A stretch of 64,000 bases of DNA from Novosphingobium sp. (lineage in GTDB: Bacteria; Pseudomonadota; Alphaproteobacteria; Sphingomonadales; Sphingomonadaceae): the NCBI RefSeq assembly GCF_024642085.1, contig NZ_JAHEBV010000009.1, positions 1 to 64,000 of the forward strand, read 5' to 3'. Below the pieces are notes generated by a model. That model was not told where the DNA came from. It saw only the letters and a program-made list of their open reading frames with translations, and ran no database searches. This document shows positions 8,397-17,988 of this stretch, one piece after another. Position 1 is the first letter of the stretch, and each line of letters starts with the position of its first letter. A program made the position numbers and the translations under genes.

Positions 8397-9500
8397 ATGC
8401 CCGCCGATTTCATCTACCTTGATCACCAGGCAACCACTCCGCTGGCGCCCGAAGCGCGCGATGCAATGCTGCCGTGGCTGTCAGGTCCGGAAAGCATGGG
8501 CTTTGCCAATCCTCATTCGATGCACAAGGCGGGAAGGGCCGCGGCCGCCGCGGTGGAGGTCGCGCGCGAACAGGTCGCGGCGCTTTTGCCAAAAGGCGGA
8601 CGGCTGATTTTCACCAGCGGCGCGACCGAGGCGCTTAACCAGGCCACTCGCATGGTGGTTCGATCTGCTGACAAGCCCGGCATGGCCTATTCGATGATAG
8701 AGCATTCGGCAGTCGTCAACGCTGCCTTGTCAACCGGCGCACCGGTGCAGGAACTGCCCGTCAGCAGCGATGGATTAGTCGATCCTGAAATCGTGTTCGC
8801 CGATAACACGGGGCTGGTCGCGGTCATGCAGGTCAACAACGAAATCGGTACGATCCAGCCCGTTGATCGACTGGCCGAGCGCGCGCACGAGGCTGGCGCG
8901 CTGTTTCTGTGCGACGCGGTGCAGGGTGCGGGCAAGATTGCGCCGCCGCAAGACGCCGATCTGATCGCGATTACAGCGCACAAGTTGTATGGGCCCAAGG
9001 GGATCGGCGCATTGTGGGTGCGCGACGGTGTGAAGATCGGTGCACTGATCGAGGGCGGCGGACAGGAAAGCGGGTTGCGCTCAGGCACGCTCAGCCCGGC
9101 ACTCTGCGCGGGTTTCGGCATGGCTGCCAGGATAGCGGTTGAGCGAATGGAGGCGGATTTCCAGCACCTGTCGGGACTGGCTTCGCTGGCCCGGTCGATC
9201 CTGGGGCGCTGGACGGTAAATGGCAGCGAGGTGTCCCGCTGGCCGGGCAATCTCAGCCTGCGGCTGGACGGCCTCAATTTTCCTAGGCTGCTGATGGATT
9301 GCCGGCATATCGCTTTTTCCGCGGGTTCTGCGTGCGGCAGCGGGACCGGCGCGCCAAGCCGGGTTCTGACCGCAATCGGACTGGAAGCCGTGCAGGCTCG
9401 AAATGCCATCCGACTTGGTTTTGGCCGCTATACCACGCGTGAGGACGTTGAAAGCGCCTGCCGCGCACTGGATGCAGCGGCGATGGAGCAAGGCGTCTGA
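8397..9500 (+). CDS. Cysteine desulfurase (NifS/IscS-like, class V aminotransferase)
   Basis: A PLP enzyme that removes sulfur from cysteine for Fe-S cluster or thiolation pathways. The PLP lysine is Lys196 in AHKLYGPKG, and the early motif IYLDHQATTPL is family-typical. The catalytic loop reads GSACGSGTG with one cysteine. ATG 8397 (367 aa) gives the usual N-terminus; GTG 8352 would add 15 residues, and neither has a clear ribosome site. The stop overlaps the start of a 2Fe-2S ferredoxin gene by one base (TGATG), so the two are translationally coupled and probably work together in Fe-S metabolism. Confidence 0.9.
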   Translation: MPADFIYLDHQATTPLAPEARDAMLPWLSGPESMGFANPHSMHKAGRAAAAAVEVAREQVAALLPKGGRLIFTSGATEALNQATRMVVRSADKPGMAYSMIEHSAVVNAALSTGAPVQELPVSSDGLVDPEIVFADNTGLVAVMQVNNEIGTIQPVDRLAERAHEAGALFLCDAVQGAGKIAPPQDADLIAITAHKLYGPKGIGALWVRDGVKIGALIEGGGQESGLRSGTLSPALCAGFGMAARIAVERMEADFQHLSGLASLARSILGRWTVNGSEVSRWPGNLSLRLDGLNFPRLLMDCRHIAFSAGSACGSGTGAPSRVLTAIGLEAVQARNAIRLGFGRYTTREDVESACRALDAAAMEQGV

Positions 9501-9832
9501 TGGTAAAGGTCGTTTTCGTTACTGCCGAGGGCAAGCGGGTTGAAATTGAGGGGCCTGCCGGTGAAAACCTGCTCAAGCTGGGTCAGGCAGCGGATCTGGC
9601 GCTGGAAGGCACGTGTGAAGGACAGATGGCCTGTTCCACCTGCCACGTCATTGTCGCGGCGGATTGGTTTGACAGATTGCCCCCTGCCAGCGAGGATGAA
9701 GAAGACATGCTCGACCTTGCCGCAGGGGTGGCACGCACAAGCCGTTTGTCCTGCCAGATTGATCTGACCGAGGAATTAAACGGACTTGAGGTTATAATTC
9801 CTGGCGAAAGCCGCGACATGCAGCGCCGCTAG
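9500..9832 (+). CDS. 2Fe-2S ferredoxin, adrenodoxin/Isc type
   Basis: A 110-residue vertebrate-type ferredoxin with cluster ligands Cys39, Cys45, Cys48 (C-x5-C-x2-C in CEGQMACSTC) and Cys85 (LSCQI). The acidic patch ASEDEEDMLDL after the third ligand is the typical partner-binding region. Such proteins carry electrons for Fe-S cluster assembly or for P450s. Coupling to the upstream cysteine desulfurase gene by a one-base overlap favours the Fe-S assembly role. It is convergent with the DJ-1/PfpI gene 21 bases away. Confidence 0.93.
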   Translation: MVKVVFVTAEGKRVEIEGPAGENLLKLGQAADLALEGTCEGQMACSTCHVIVAADWFDRLPPASEDEEDMLDLAAGVARTSRLSCQIDLTEELNGLEVIIPGESRDMQRR

Positions 9833-9853
9833 GGCGCTGCATGTGCATCAGGA

Positions 9854-10378
9854 TCAGTTCGCCAGCGCGTCGATAAGCGCTTGCGAAAAGGCCGGGATAT
9901 CATCAGGCTTGCGGCTGGTGATGAAGTTACCGTCAACAGCGACTTCCTGATCGACCACATTGGCACCGGCGTTGGCAAGATCGGTACGGACCGACGGCCA
10001 CGAAGTCATGGTGCGGCCATCAACCACATCGGCTTCAACCAGCAGCCAAGGCCCATGACAGATCGCCGCGATCGGCTTGCCTGCTTCGGCAAAGTCTTCG
10101 ACCAGATTGATCGCATCGTCATTCATGCGCAGGATATCCGGGTTCATCTGGCCGCCGGGCAGCAACAGTGCATCGAAATCGCCTTCGCTGACGCTGTATA
10201 TCGTCGCATCTACCGCAACGCTTTCGCCCCAGTCTTTCTGGTGCCAACCCTTGATCATGCCGGCTTCGGGGCTGGCAACCACGGTTTCAAATCCGGCCTT
10301 TTCAAGGGCCGCTTTGGGATCCAGCAGTTCCGACTGTTCGAAACCGTGGGTGGCAAGAATGAGGACGCGCTTGGTCAT
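9854..10378 (-). CDS. DJ-1/PfpI family protein (YhbO/Pfp-like)
   Basis: A 174-residue single-domain protein. MTKRVLILATHGFEQSELLDP opens a DJ-1/PfpI fold, and AICHGPWLL carries the reactive cysteine and its His neighbour near residue 107. The segment EVAVDGNFITSRKPDDIPAF is typical of the YhbO/PfpI subgroup, described as proteases, chaperones or deglycases. Which activity applies is unresolved. ATG 10378 has GGAGA six bases upstream; the longer ORF start is less likely. It lies downstream of DUF4349 on the same strand with an 89-base gap. Confidence 0.9.
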   Translation of the reverse strand: MTKRVLILATHGFEQSELLDPKAALEKAGFETVVASPEAGMIKGWHQKDWGESVAVDATIYSVSEGDFDALLLPGGQMNPDILRMNDDAINLVEDFAEAGKPIAAICHGPWLLVEADVVDGRTMTSWPSVRTDLANAGANVVDQEVAVDGNFITSRKPDDIPAFSQALIDALAN

Positions 10379-10467
10379 GGGATTCTCCATAGGTTGGGGG
10401 CTTGTCGGCATAACCCCCAGATACCCTGACTGTTCCGCTACCTTGCCATGCGAAGCTTCACGCCGCC

Positions 10468-11469
10468 TCATGCAGCGGCCGGTTCAGCCGCCAACGGGCG
10501 CCAGCGCAGCCACAGTTTCCGCCCCGCCCAGCCCAACGCCGCGAAGGGCGCCAGCAGTGCCAGAACGCCGATCAAGGCTGCGAAGGTCATGCCGAAAATC
10601 CCGCCCAATGCACCCACCACGCTGCGGATCGGGCCCATGAAGCTACTTTTCTCTTCGCGCCGGATGGCCGCTGCCACCGGATTGTAATCGATATGGATCG
10701 CGCTGAAATCGACCCGGCCCTTCATTTCAGCCAGCCAACTGCGCGCCTGATCAATCTCCTCGTTGACCTGCGCGACACCGCGCTCGGCTTCCACAAGTTC
10801 GGTTACGGTGCCGCGGCGGCTGGTGAGCACTTCCATCAGCCGGTCGCGCAGGATGGTGCGCGCGCGCAGCCGCGCCTCGGTGTCGACGATCTGTTTGGAC
10901 ACATCTTCCCCGCTGATCGAGCTTGCAGCCTGGGTGCCGCCCGCCGAGGCGACCTGCTGGGCCAGTTCACTACCAAAGCTGCGCGCACGGGACGCGGCGA
11001 CGGCGAGGTCGAGGCTGCCCGTGCCGCGCCCGTCATCATCGCCCGAATGGACCATCGCGATGATCCGGCAGGTTGCCGGACCCAGCCGTTCGCACATGTC
11101 GGCCTGGCTTTGCTGAACATCGGCCAGACTGCGCGGATCAAGCGTGAAACCGTACGAATAGCGGTACGCAATCTGCGGCAGCGACACGGCAAGGTTGGCA
11201 GGCGGTATATTCAGCGCAGCTGAAGCTGCGCCCCGTGGCGGGGGTGGCGGCGATAGTGGCGGCGAAATCGGTGCAGCCATCATTCGGGGATCCGGCATCG
11301 CAATATCGGCGGTGGTGACCGAGCGGTGCACCGCTTCATCAAGGCCGGATTTGTTCTGTGTCCGATGGGGGGCGAAAGGCGTTTGCACCTGTGATGAACT
11401 GATGGCGATCATCACCACCAACACGACCGGAACCGAAGCAAGCGCGGCGGCGGCAAGACGATGCTTCAT
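10468..11469 (-). CDS. DUF4349 domain-containing membrane protein
   Basis: A 333-residue protein. A short basic N-terminus and hydrophobic segment form an anchor or signal (AAAALASVPVVLVVMIAISS). A Pro-rich linker (SPPLSPPPPPRG) and a soluble domain follow, with a helical coiled-coil-like stretch from VDTEARLRARTILRDRL to IDQARSWLAEM. It ends with a C-terminal transmembrane segment and a basic tail. This is the DUF4349 arrangement; function unknown. I prefer ATG 11469, with GGGAG eight bases upstream, over GTG/ATG 11478. A 13-bp palindrome, TGATACTGTATCA, lies 27 bases upstream and may control it. Confidence 0.82.
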   Translation of the reverse strand: MKHRLAAAALASVPVVLVVMIAISSSQVQTPFAPHRTQNKSGLDEAVHRSVTTADIAMPDPRMMAAPISPPLSPPPPPRGAASAALNIPPANLAVSLPQIAYRYSYGFTLDPRSLADVQQSQADMCERLGPATCRIIAMVHSGDDDGRGTGSLDLAVAASRARSFGSELAQQVASAGGTQAASSISGEDVSKQIVDTEARLRARTILRDRLMEVLTSRRGTVTELVEAERGVAQVNEEIDQARSWLAEMKGRVDFSAIHIDYNPVAAAIRREEKSSFMGPIRSVVGALGGIFGMTFAALIGVLALLAPFAALGWAGRKLWLRWRPLAAEPAAA

Positions 11470-11495
11470 GGCATGCACTCCCGTTTTATGTTATG

Positions 11496-11508
11496 TGATA
11501 CTGTATCA
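11496..11508. promoter_or_regulatory. Candidate operator TGATACTGTATCA
   Basis: A perfect 13-base palindrome centred on one base, in the AT-rich divergent region between DUF4349 (minus) and parC (plus). Its position close to the DUF4349 start fits an operator over a promoter. The binding regulator is unknown. Confidence 0.4.
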
Positions 11509-11612
11509 TTCATTATGGGATATGCAAGAGGCGGTCAAATCGCGAAAACCCTATGGAAAAGCGTGCCAACCCGCTTGGGCCGCGAATCGCGCCCTGCTAG
11601 GGCAGCTGGGTA

Positions 11613-13898
11613 ATGACCACCGAAGTGACCGAGCCCGATCCGTTTGACGCCATCGTCGATGCACCATTCGATTCAGCATTGTCGCAGCGCTATCTGGTTT
11701 ACGCATTATCGACGATCACAGCGCGGTCGCTGCCTGATCTGCGCGACGGGCTAAAGCCAGTCCACCGGCGCCTGCTGTGGGCGATGCGGCAACTGAAGCT
11801 CAACCCCAACGATGCTTACAAGAAATCGGCGCGCGTGGTCGGCGACGTAATCGGCAAGTATCATCCCCACGGGGATCAGTCGGTTTATGATGCGATGGTC
11901 CGCCTCGCCCAGGATTTCAGCCTGCGCTATCCGCTGGTCGACGGGCAGGGCAATTTCGGTAACATCGACGGCGATAACGCCGCCGCCTATCGATACACCG
12001 AGGCACGGCTGACCAAGACTGCGATCCAGCTGATGGCGGGGCTGGATGAAGGCACGGTCAACTTCATCCCGACCTATAACGGCGAGGAGGAAGAACCGGA
12101 GATTTTCCCTGGTCTGTTCCCCAACCTGCTGGCCAATGGGTCGACCGGGATTGCGGTGGGCATGGCCACATCGATCCCCAGCCACAACGTTGCAGAAATT
12201 ATCGACGCGACCTTGCTGCTGATCGACAACCCCCATGTCGAACACCCCCAGCTGATGGAGGTGTTCAAGGGCCCGGATTTTGCCACCGGCGGCGAGGTGG
12301 TAGACAGCGCAGCGTCAATTTCCAATGCTTATGAAACCGGCAAGGGCGCCTTCCGTGTGCGCGGACGATTTTCAACCGGGCGCGAAAGCGATGGGTCGTG
12401 GGAGGCCACAGGTATTGAAAAGCTGCCGGGCGGGCAATGGCAGCTGGTTGTCAGCGAAATTCCCTACATGCTGGCCAAGGGCAAGCTTATCGAACAGGTC
12501 GCTCAGGCGATTGCAGACAAGAAACTGCCGATCCTGGAAGATGTCCGCGACGAAAGCGACGAACAGGTGCGGTTGGTCTTCGTGCCGAAAAGCCGCAACG
12601 TCGATCCCGCGCTGCTCAAGGAATCGCTATTCAAGCTGACCGATCTGGAAAGCCGGTTCAGCCTTAACCTCAACGTGCTAGACGCCAACCGCACGCCGGG
12701 GGTGATGGGGATCAAGCTGCTGCTGCAGGAATGGGTGATCGCCCAGATCGACATTTTGCTTCGCCGCACCCAGCACCGGCTGGACAAGATCGCCGCGCGG
12801 CTGGAGCTGCTTGAAGGCTATATCATAGCCTACCTCAACCTGGACCGCATCATCGCGATCATCCGGACCGAGGATGAGCCAAAGCCGGTGATGATGGCCG
12901 AGTTCGCGCTGACCGACCGCCAGGCCGAAGCGATCCTTAACATGCGGCTGCGCAGCTTGCGCAAGTTGGAAGAAATGGAGCTGCGGCGCGAGCGCGATGA
13001 ATTGCTGACCGAACAGGACGAATTGCAAAAACTGCTCGACAGCCCCGCCCGCCAGCGCACCCGGCTCAAGCGCGACCTCAACACACTGCGCAAGGACTAT
13101 GCCGAGGATACCGCGCTCGGCCGCCGCCGCACCACGATAGCTGAAGCGTCACCCACGGTTGAGTTTTCGTTGGATGCAATGATCGAAAAGGCTCCGGTCA
13201 CGGTGATCCTGTCTGCCAAGGGTTGGATCCGCGGGGCTTCGGGGCATGAGGCGCTGGACAAGGAGTTCAAGTTCAAGGAAGGCGACGGGCCGGCCTTCGC
13301 ACTGCATGCCCAGACGACCGACAAGTTGCTGATCGCCTGCGACAACGGCCGGTTTTACACGCTGGGCTGCGACAAGCTGCCATCCGCGCGCGGATTTGGC
13401 GAACCGATCCGGACCATGATTGACATCGACGCCGAAGCGCAGATCGTCGAATTGCTGGCATACCGGCCCAAGGCACAATTGCTGCTGGCCAGCAACCAGG
13501 GACGTGGCTTTGCTGCCGAGGCCGATGAATTGCTGGCCGAAACCCGCAAGGGCCGCGGCGTGATGACCACCAAGCCTGGGGTCAAGCTGGCCGTGGTTCG
13601 CGAGATTCCGCTTGAGCACGATCATGTTGCCGTGGTTGGCGATAACCGCAAGCTTGTGTTGTTCAGTCTCGAGGAGCTGCCCGTCTTGGCCAAGGGACAG
13701 GGCGTAACCTTGCAGCGTTACCGCGATGGCGGTCTGTCCGATGCGATCACGCTCAAGCTGGAAGACGGGCTGAGCTGGAAAATGGGTGGTGAAACTGGCC
13801 GAACCCGGACTGAGCCCGACATGCGCTTGTGGAAAGTCGCGCGCGGTGCGGCTGGTCGTTTGCCGCCAAGCGGTTTCCCAAGGGACAACAAGTTCTAG
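11613..13898 (+). CDS. parC: DNA topoisomerase IV subunit A
   Basis: A 761-residue type IIA topoisomerase subunit that, with ParE, decatenates daughter chromosomes. [22 protein letters not shown] is the classical N-terminal motif, and the catalytic tyrosine is in AYRYTEARL near residue 128. A short C-terminal domain, with GAFTxxP-like blades less conserved than in GyrA, supports ParC rather than GyrA; no GyrA box (QRRGGKG) is visible. The long central coiled-coil ([20 protein letters not shown]) is intact. It stands alone, divergent from the DUF4349 gene. Confidence 0.95.
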   Translation: MTTEVTEPDPFDAIVDAPFDSALSQRYLVYALSTITARSLPDLRDGLKPVHRRLLWAMRQLKLNPNDAYKKSARVVGDVIGKYHPHGDQSVYDAMVRLAQDFSLRYPLVDGQGNFGNIDGDNAAAYRYTEARLTKTAIQLMAGLDEGTVNFIPTYNGEEEEPEIFPGLFPNLLANGSTGIAVGMATSIPSHNVAEIIDATLLLIDNPHVEHPQLMEVFKGPDFATGGEVVDSAASISNAYETGKGAFRVRGRFSTGRESDGSWEATGIEKLPGGQWQLVVSEIPYMLAKGKLIEQVAQAIADKKLPILEDVRDESDEQVRLVFVPKSRNVDPALLKESLFKLTDLESRFSLNLNVLDANRTPGVMGIKLLLQEWVIAQIDILLRRTQHRLDKIAARLELLEGYIIAYLNLDRIIAIIRTEDEPKPVMMAEFALTDRQAEAILNMRLRSLRKLEEMELRRERDELLTEQDELQKLLDSPARQRTRLKRDLNTLRKDYAEDTALGRRRTTIAEASPTVEFSLDAMIEKAPVTVILSAKGWIRGASGHEALDKEFKFKEGDGPAFALHAQTTDKLLIACDNGRFYTLGCDKLPSARGFGEPIRTMIDIDAEAQIVELLAYRPKAQLLLASNQGRGFAAEADELLAETRKGRGVMTTKPGVKLAVVREIPLEHDHVAVVGDNRKLVLFSLEELPVLAKGQGVTLQRYRDGGLSDAITLKLEDGLSWKMGGETGRTRTEPDMRLWKVARGAAGRLPPSGFPRDNKF

Positions 13899-13994
13899 AA
13901 TTGGATCGGGCTGGCGGTTCGTTCAGCCGAAGTTTTGGTGAAGCAGTGCAGCATTTATTGATGCGGCATCCCTGACCGGCAAAAGGAGACCGCC

Positions 13995-14438
13995 ATGGCA
14001 CGACTGACGATAGGTTTGACTGCTGCTGTCCTGCTGTCCGCAGCGCCGGCTTATGCTGCATCCTCGGCGTGGAAAGCGGGTATGCTGCAAGGGATCATCT
14101 ATTACGGCGCGATCGGCCAACGCGGAGCGGGCGACCGTCTTTCGTTCGAATGCAATGCAACCGGCGCGACAATCACCAGCGAACTGCGCGGCTCACCTGC
14201 GAAGGGCCTGGTCCATGTGACGGTTGACGGGACAAAGACGATGTTCTCGCCCGATGAAGACGGCGCGATAACCACCGATACGCCAATCGAGCGCGATAAT
14301 TTCCGTTGGTTGTGGGGCAAGGTGCGCAGCGGCAAGGTGCTGACCCTGCGATATGACGACGGCCGCACCGGCACGTTTTCGCTGCGCGGCGCTGCGCGCG
14401 TGCTGCCCAGCAAACCCTGCATGACTGAATATCGCTAG
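13995..14438 (+). CDS. Hypothetical secreted protein
   Basis: A 147-residue protein with a clear Sec signal peptide (MARLTIGLTAAVLLSAAPAYA, cleavage after AYA), so it is probably periplasmic. The mature part has two cysteines (LSFECNA and SKPCMTE) that could form a disulfide, and beta-rich patterning. No family is recognised. ATG 13995 has AAAGGAG seven bases upstream. It is convergent with the retropepsin-like gene five bases away. Confidence 0.72.
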   Translation: MARLTIGLTAAVLLSAAPAYAASSAWKAGMLQGIIYYGAIGQRGAGDRLSFECNATGATITSELRGSPAKGLVHVTVDGTKTMFSPDEDGAITTDTPIERDNFRWLWGKVRSGKVLTLRYDDGRTGTFSLRGAARVLPSKPCMTEYR

Positions 14439-14443
14439 GCCGT

Positions 14444-15097
14444 TTATGCTTCTGGCTGCGGGTTCTTGGGAACCAAAATCAGAGTCCGCCCTTCCACACG
14501 CCAGCTAGCCAGGCGGGACAGCAGGTTCATGCCTATCACGTTGGTCTGGCCCATCGCGGGCGCGATGACCGCGTCGAGATCGCGTGCAACCACGTTGCCA
14601 AAGCGTAATTCGCCAATCGAAGCCATGCGCGCCGGGGTCGCTCCGTTGGCGGTCTGCAAAACGACCGCGCGGCCCAGCGCGGTGGGTTCGATCCGCGCCG
14701 CTTCGGCTGTTTGGGGTGAAATCGCGGTAAGCGTGGCACCCGTATCGACCAGGAAGCGGCGCTCTGTCCCGTTGATCTGTGCCTTGACCCAGAAATGCCC
14801 ATCGCCTGAAATCGGGATGCGCGTTTCGCCTCCTTCGATGCGTTGTTCCTCCAGACCCGCGATGGCGAGCGAAATGTCGCTGTTGGTGGAAAAGCGCGCG
14901 GCTTGGGCGATTGTCAAAAGAAGTACCGCGATCAAGGCAAGGTTGCCCATTCCGCGCAGCGCGCGGCCCAGCCACGGAACCGGACGGGAAATCATCGATC
15001 CCGCAACGGACACAAATATTGCCACCAACGCGACCAGTAGCAAGGGCTGCTGCGACAAGAAGCGGGCGAGGTCAGGCATGTTCATCATAGCGACCAT
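14444..15097 (-). CDS. Membrane-anchored retropepsin-like aspartic protease
   Basis: About 217 residues. Two hydrophobic segments (QQPLLLVALVAIFVSVAGSMI and GNLALIAVLLLTIAQ) precede a clan AA aspartic protease domain with the single active-site motif FLVDTGATLTAISP, then NVIGMNLLSR and a closing strand. Single-motif enzymes of this type work as dimers. In this family (TIGR02281-like) substrates are poorly known. The start is uncertain: ATG at 15130, 15097, 15088, 15085 or 15079 are all in frame. It is the last gene of the DUF1285-Nudix-cca run, so it is probably co-transcribed. Confidence 0.85.
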   Translation of the reverse strand: MVAMMNMPDLARFLSQQPLLLVALVAIFVSVAGSMISRPVPWLGRALRGMGNLALIAVLLLTIAQAARFSTNSDISLAIAGLEEQRIEGGETRIPISGDGHFWVKAQINGTERRFLVDTGATLTAISPQTAEAARIEPTALGRAVVLQTANGATPARMASIGELRFGNVVARDLDAVIAPAMGQTNVIGMNLLSRLASWRVEGRTLILVPKNPQPEA

Positions 15098-15130
15098 ACC
15101 ACGGTTCGGCTTTCCCGCAGATGAGCGCAT

Positions 15131-16297
15131 TTAGCTGCCAAGGGTTTCATCCAGCAGTGCCTTAACGCGCGCCGCGTCGGGAAAACCCTCGGCGATCCAG
15201 CGCGATTCGACCGCTTGCAGAGTGCGGGCCACCTCTGGCCCCGCCTTGACGCCGCGCGCCACGATCTGGCCACCCTTGAGCGGGAAGGTGGGAACGTCCC
15301 AACCGTCAAGCGGGCTGATGCTTGATCCCGTCAACAGAAGACGGTCAATCGCTTGCTCCCTGCCCAGGCGATAAGCCAGCGAGCGGGGGTCCAAAGCCGA
15401 ACTGCCGCGCCCAGCCGCCAATGCGAGGCGCTTTTTCTGCGCTCCCGACAAACGAAAGCGGCTGGCGACACTCTCGGCCAGCGGTACGTCGCAGGGAAGC
15501 AAAGCAGCAAGCCGGCGCAAGGCATCTGGTGCCACGTCCTGGCGGCTTTCTTCGGCAGTCAGCCGGGCAAGGGCGATAACATCAGCCTCGGGCAGAACAA
15601 CGTCCAACACGCCCAATTCGGCCATACGTGCTGCGGTGGGGGCGGGGTCAGGCAGACTTAGCATGTTCATCATTTCCATGCCGATACGTTCGCGCGACAG
15701 GCCTTTCAGCGTTGCGGCAAGATCGGCACAGGCCTGCTCGGCAGCAGGATCGGCGGGCTGCGATCCAAACCGTGACTGGAAACGGAAATAGCGCAGGATA
15801 CGCAGATGATCTTCGCGGATACGCTGATGCGGATCACCAATAAAGCGCACCCGGCGTGCTTTCAGATCTTCACGCCCACCGAAATAGTCAAACAGTTCGC
15901 CGGTTTGCGGATCTGCATAAAGCGCGTTGATCGTAAAATCGCGCCGCGCTGCGTCGTCCTGCCATTCGCTGGCGAAAGCTACTGTGGCCCGGCGCCCGTC
16001 GGTGCTGACGTCGTGGCGCAGCGTCGTGATCTCGACCGGCCCGTCCGGCAGCACCGCAGTTATCGTACCGTGGTCGATCCCGGTAGGCACTGGTTGGAAC
16101 CCAGCAGCACGAACGCGGGACATGACGTCTTTGGGATCAAGCGGTGTGGCCAGGTCAATGTCCTTGACCGCGATGCCCAGCAAGGTGTCGCGCACTGCAC
16201 CCCCGACATAGCGGGCCTGACCGGGGCCCAGCGCGGCGATCAGCGCGGAAATACCGGCGCGGTTCTGCCATTCTGTCGGGGGTAGCCGGTCTACCAT
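15131..16297 (-). CDS. cca: CCA tRNA nucleotidyltransferase / polyA polymerase-like
   Basis: A 388-residue class II nucleotidyltransferase that adds or repairs the tRNA 3' CCA end. The head domain shows YVGGAVRDTLLGIAVKDIDLAT, the G-G and DxD metal-binding motifs, then RRDFTINALY and the RNA-binding neck IREDHLRILRYFRF. Length fits the alphaproteobacterial enzyme. ATG 16297 overlaps the stop of the upstream Nudix gene by 7 bases; the longer track ORF starts inside that gene in another frame. The DUF1285-Nudix-cca order is conserved in many alphaproteobacteria. Confidence 0.93.
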   Translation of the reverse strand: MVDRLPPTEWQNRAGISALIAALGPGQARYVGGAVRDTLLGIAVKDIDLATPLDPKDVMSRVRAAGFQPVPTGIDHGTITAVLPDGPVEITTLRHDVSTDGRRATVAFASEWQDDAARRDFTINALYADPQTGELFDYFGGREDLKARRVRFIGDPHQRIREDHLRILRYFRFQSRFGSQPADPAAEQACADLAATLKGLSRERIGMEMMNMLSLPDPAPTAARMAELGVLDVVLPEADVIALARLTAEESRQDVAPDALRRLAALLPCDVPLAESVASRFRLSGAQKKRLALAAGRGSSALDPRSLAYRLGREQAIDRLLLTGSSISPLDGWDVPTFPLKGGQIVARGVKAGPEVARTLQAVESRWIAEGFPDAARVKALLDETLGS

Positions 16298-16875
16298 GCG
16301 ATGCGCTTTGCCAGATTGGCGATAATTGCGGCAGTCACCCCCCAGATGCGGTGTTCGTTCCACATGATTTCAAGGTAATGCCGTTCAGCCCCCGCCCAAA
16401 ACGCTGATTGACGCTGGTGGTTGGCGCTATCGAAAACATATTCAACGGGCGCCTCGAACCATTTGGCCACTTCGGTCGGGTTGGGGCGCAGTTCCAGATC
16501 GGGCGGCACCACGGCAATCACCGGGGTTACGGCATAGCCGGTGCCGGTTCGGTAAACGTCGCTTGGCCCGATCACAGTGACCTGCGCCGGATCGATCCCC
16601 AATTCCTCGTTCGCCTCGCGCAGCGCAGCTTCAACCGCGTCTTCGCCCGGATCGATCTTGCCGCCGGGAAAAGCGACCTGGCCGGGGTGCGAGCGCATGT
16701 TGGACGGGCGGTGGATCAGCAGAAAGCCCGGCCGCTCACGCTCGGTGATAGCGGCCAGCACGGCAGCGGGGCGCAAGTCATCGGGCACGTCGCGGTGATC
16801 GCTGTGCAGGGTATCGATCTGTGCCGCGTGACCATTTGCATGAAGCCGGCGCAAGCGCTGAACAAGTGCGCTCAT
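16291..16875 (-). CDS. Nudix hydrolase, CoA pyrophosphatase-like
   Basis: A 194-residue Nudix enzyme. The Nudix box GGKIDPGEDAVEAALREANEELG is complete, and the preceding segment RPSNMRSHPGQVAFPGG is the UPF0035 signature of coenzyme A diphosphatases (NudL/PCD1-like). This suggests hydrolysis of CoA or related nucleotides to phosphopantetheine and 3',5'-ADP. The start overlaps the DUF1285 stop by ATGA and its stop overlaps cca, so translation is coupled through all three genes. Confidence 0.9.
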   Translation of the reverse strand: MSALVQRLRRLHANGHAAQIDTLHSDHRDVPDDLRPAAVLAAITERERPGFLLIHRPSNMRSHPGQVAFPGGKIDPGEDAVEAALREANEELGIDPAQVTVIGPSDVYRTGTGYAVTPVIAVVPPDLELRPNPTEVAKWFEAPVEYVFDSANHQRQSAFWAGAERHYLEIMWNEHRIWGVTAAIIANLAKRIAW

Positions 16876-17411
16876 TGCGGCACCAGCGAAAACACAGCGC
16901 CCTGGCTGCTGACCGTCAAATCGTCGCCGGACAGTTCCACCAGTTGAAGCCAGGTGCTGCGATTGATCCGCGCCTCGGTACCGCTGCGCACGGCAAGATA
17001 AAGCGCCGGCGTTTCGGCATCGCCGCGCGCCATCAGCGGGTGATCCGGCCCGGCAATCACCGTATCATCGCTGTTGAGACGAAAGGCCAGCGCGCCGTCG
17101 GTGGCGGTCACGTCCGTGGCGATAAACGCAGCGTCTTCCACCGTGATCGATTGCTTTTCACTTGGCGTCACCAGCCAGTGGCGGCCATCGGCGTCGCGGA
17201 GCAGCAGGTTTGCGAAGGCGCGGATCATGGCCGGGCGGCGCACTTCGCCGCCATCGTGGAACCAGCGCCCGTCCGCCTTTATCGTCATCAGACTGTCTGC
17301 CGTTGCCTGCGGCTCCCACTGGTCAACCGGCGGCAACTTGCGCGCGGCCACCAACTCGGCCAATTGGGCGAGCGACAGTCCGGAAATATCTGGGGGCGGG
17401 ACATAGGGCAT
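16872..17411 (-). CDS. DUF1285 domain-containing protein
   Basis: A 179-residue soluble protein. The central motif DGRWFHDGGEVRRPAMIRAFANLLLRD and the following WLVTPSEKQSITVEDAAFIA are characteristic of DUF1285. Its function is unknown to me; structures exist but no enzyme activity has been established. It heads the coupled DUF1285-Nudix-cca-retropepsin operon. The GNAT gene lies 23 bases upstream on the same strand and may share the transcript. Confidence 0.87.
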   Translation of the reverse strand: MPYVPPPDISGLSLAQLAELVAARKLPPVDQWEPQATADSLMTIKADGRWFHDGGEVRRPAMIRAFANLLLRDADGRHWLVTPSEKQSITVEDAAFIATDVTATDGALAFRLNSDDTVIAGPDHPLMARGDAETPALYLAVRSGTEARINRSTWLQLVELSGDDLTVSSQGAVFSLVPQ

Positions 17412-17434
17412 CGGTCACGCGATGCCAGATCGGA

Positions 17435-17953
17435 CTAGCGCAGCCAAGGCCCCAACGTGCCTTCGCGGGGCAGAACAGCGGGATTGTCGGTGCGGGCCAG
17501 CAGGCGGCTGGCCTCAAACGGGCCGGGCAAGTGCCAACCAAGAGTGTGGGCGTTGCTAAAGCCCCAGAAGCGGCCATAGTATTCGGGGTCGCCAATCATC
17601 ACCTGTGGCAATGGCGCCTGCGGGGATAGCGCGGCCAGAGCGGCCGTCATCAACGCTTTGCCGATTCCGGTGCCCTGCGCCTCTGGCTCAACCGCAACGG
17701 GCCCGACCATGATTAACGGATGGGCGCGGCCCTCAGGATCAGTCAGTGCGACCGGCCAACACTGCACCGTGCCAACCAGATGCTCTTCGCCGTTGATCGC
17801 AGCGAAGCTAAGGCCGGGGAGCCAATCGGTGCCTTCGCGTACCTTATAAGCCGTGCGGCTTTTGCGTTCTGGCTCAAACGCGCGATCAAGCAGTGCTTCG
17901 ACCATGGCGGGATCGACATTGTCGAGCGGGATCAGGGTCAGGGCCTCGGTCAT
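17435..17953 (-). CDS. GNAT family N-acetyltransferase
   Basis: A 172-residue acetyltransferase of the GNAT superfamily. The acetyl-CoA binding motif A is VGPVAVEPEAQGTGIGKALM (Q/R-x-x-G-x-G/A), preceded by a beta strand with LVGTVQCWPV. It resembles the YhbS-type group, for which substrates are not established. It is the first gene upstream of DUF1285 and lies 35 bases downstream of the sugar dehydrogenase gene on the same strand. Confidence 0.87.
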   Translation of the reverse strand: MTEALTLIPLDNVDPAMVEALLDRAFEPERKSRTAYKVREGTDWLPGLSFAAINGEEHLVGTVQCWPVALTDPEGRAHPLIMVGPVAVEPEAQGTGIGKALMTAALAALSPQAPLPQVMIGDPEYYGRFWGFSNAHTLGWHLPGPFEASRLLARTDNPAVLPREGTLGPWLR

Positions 17954-17988
17954 CGAGGCGCGCCGATAGGGGCTGAAGCAAGGCTTGT

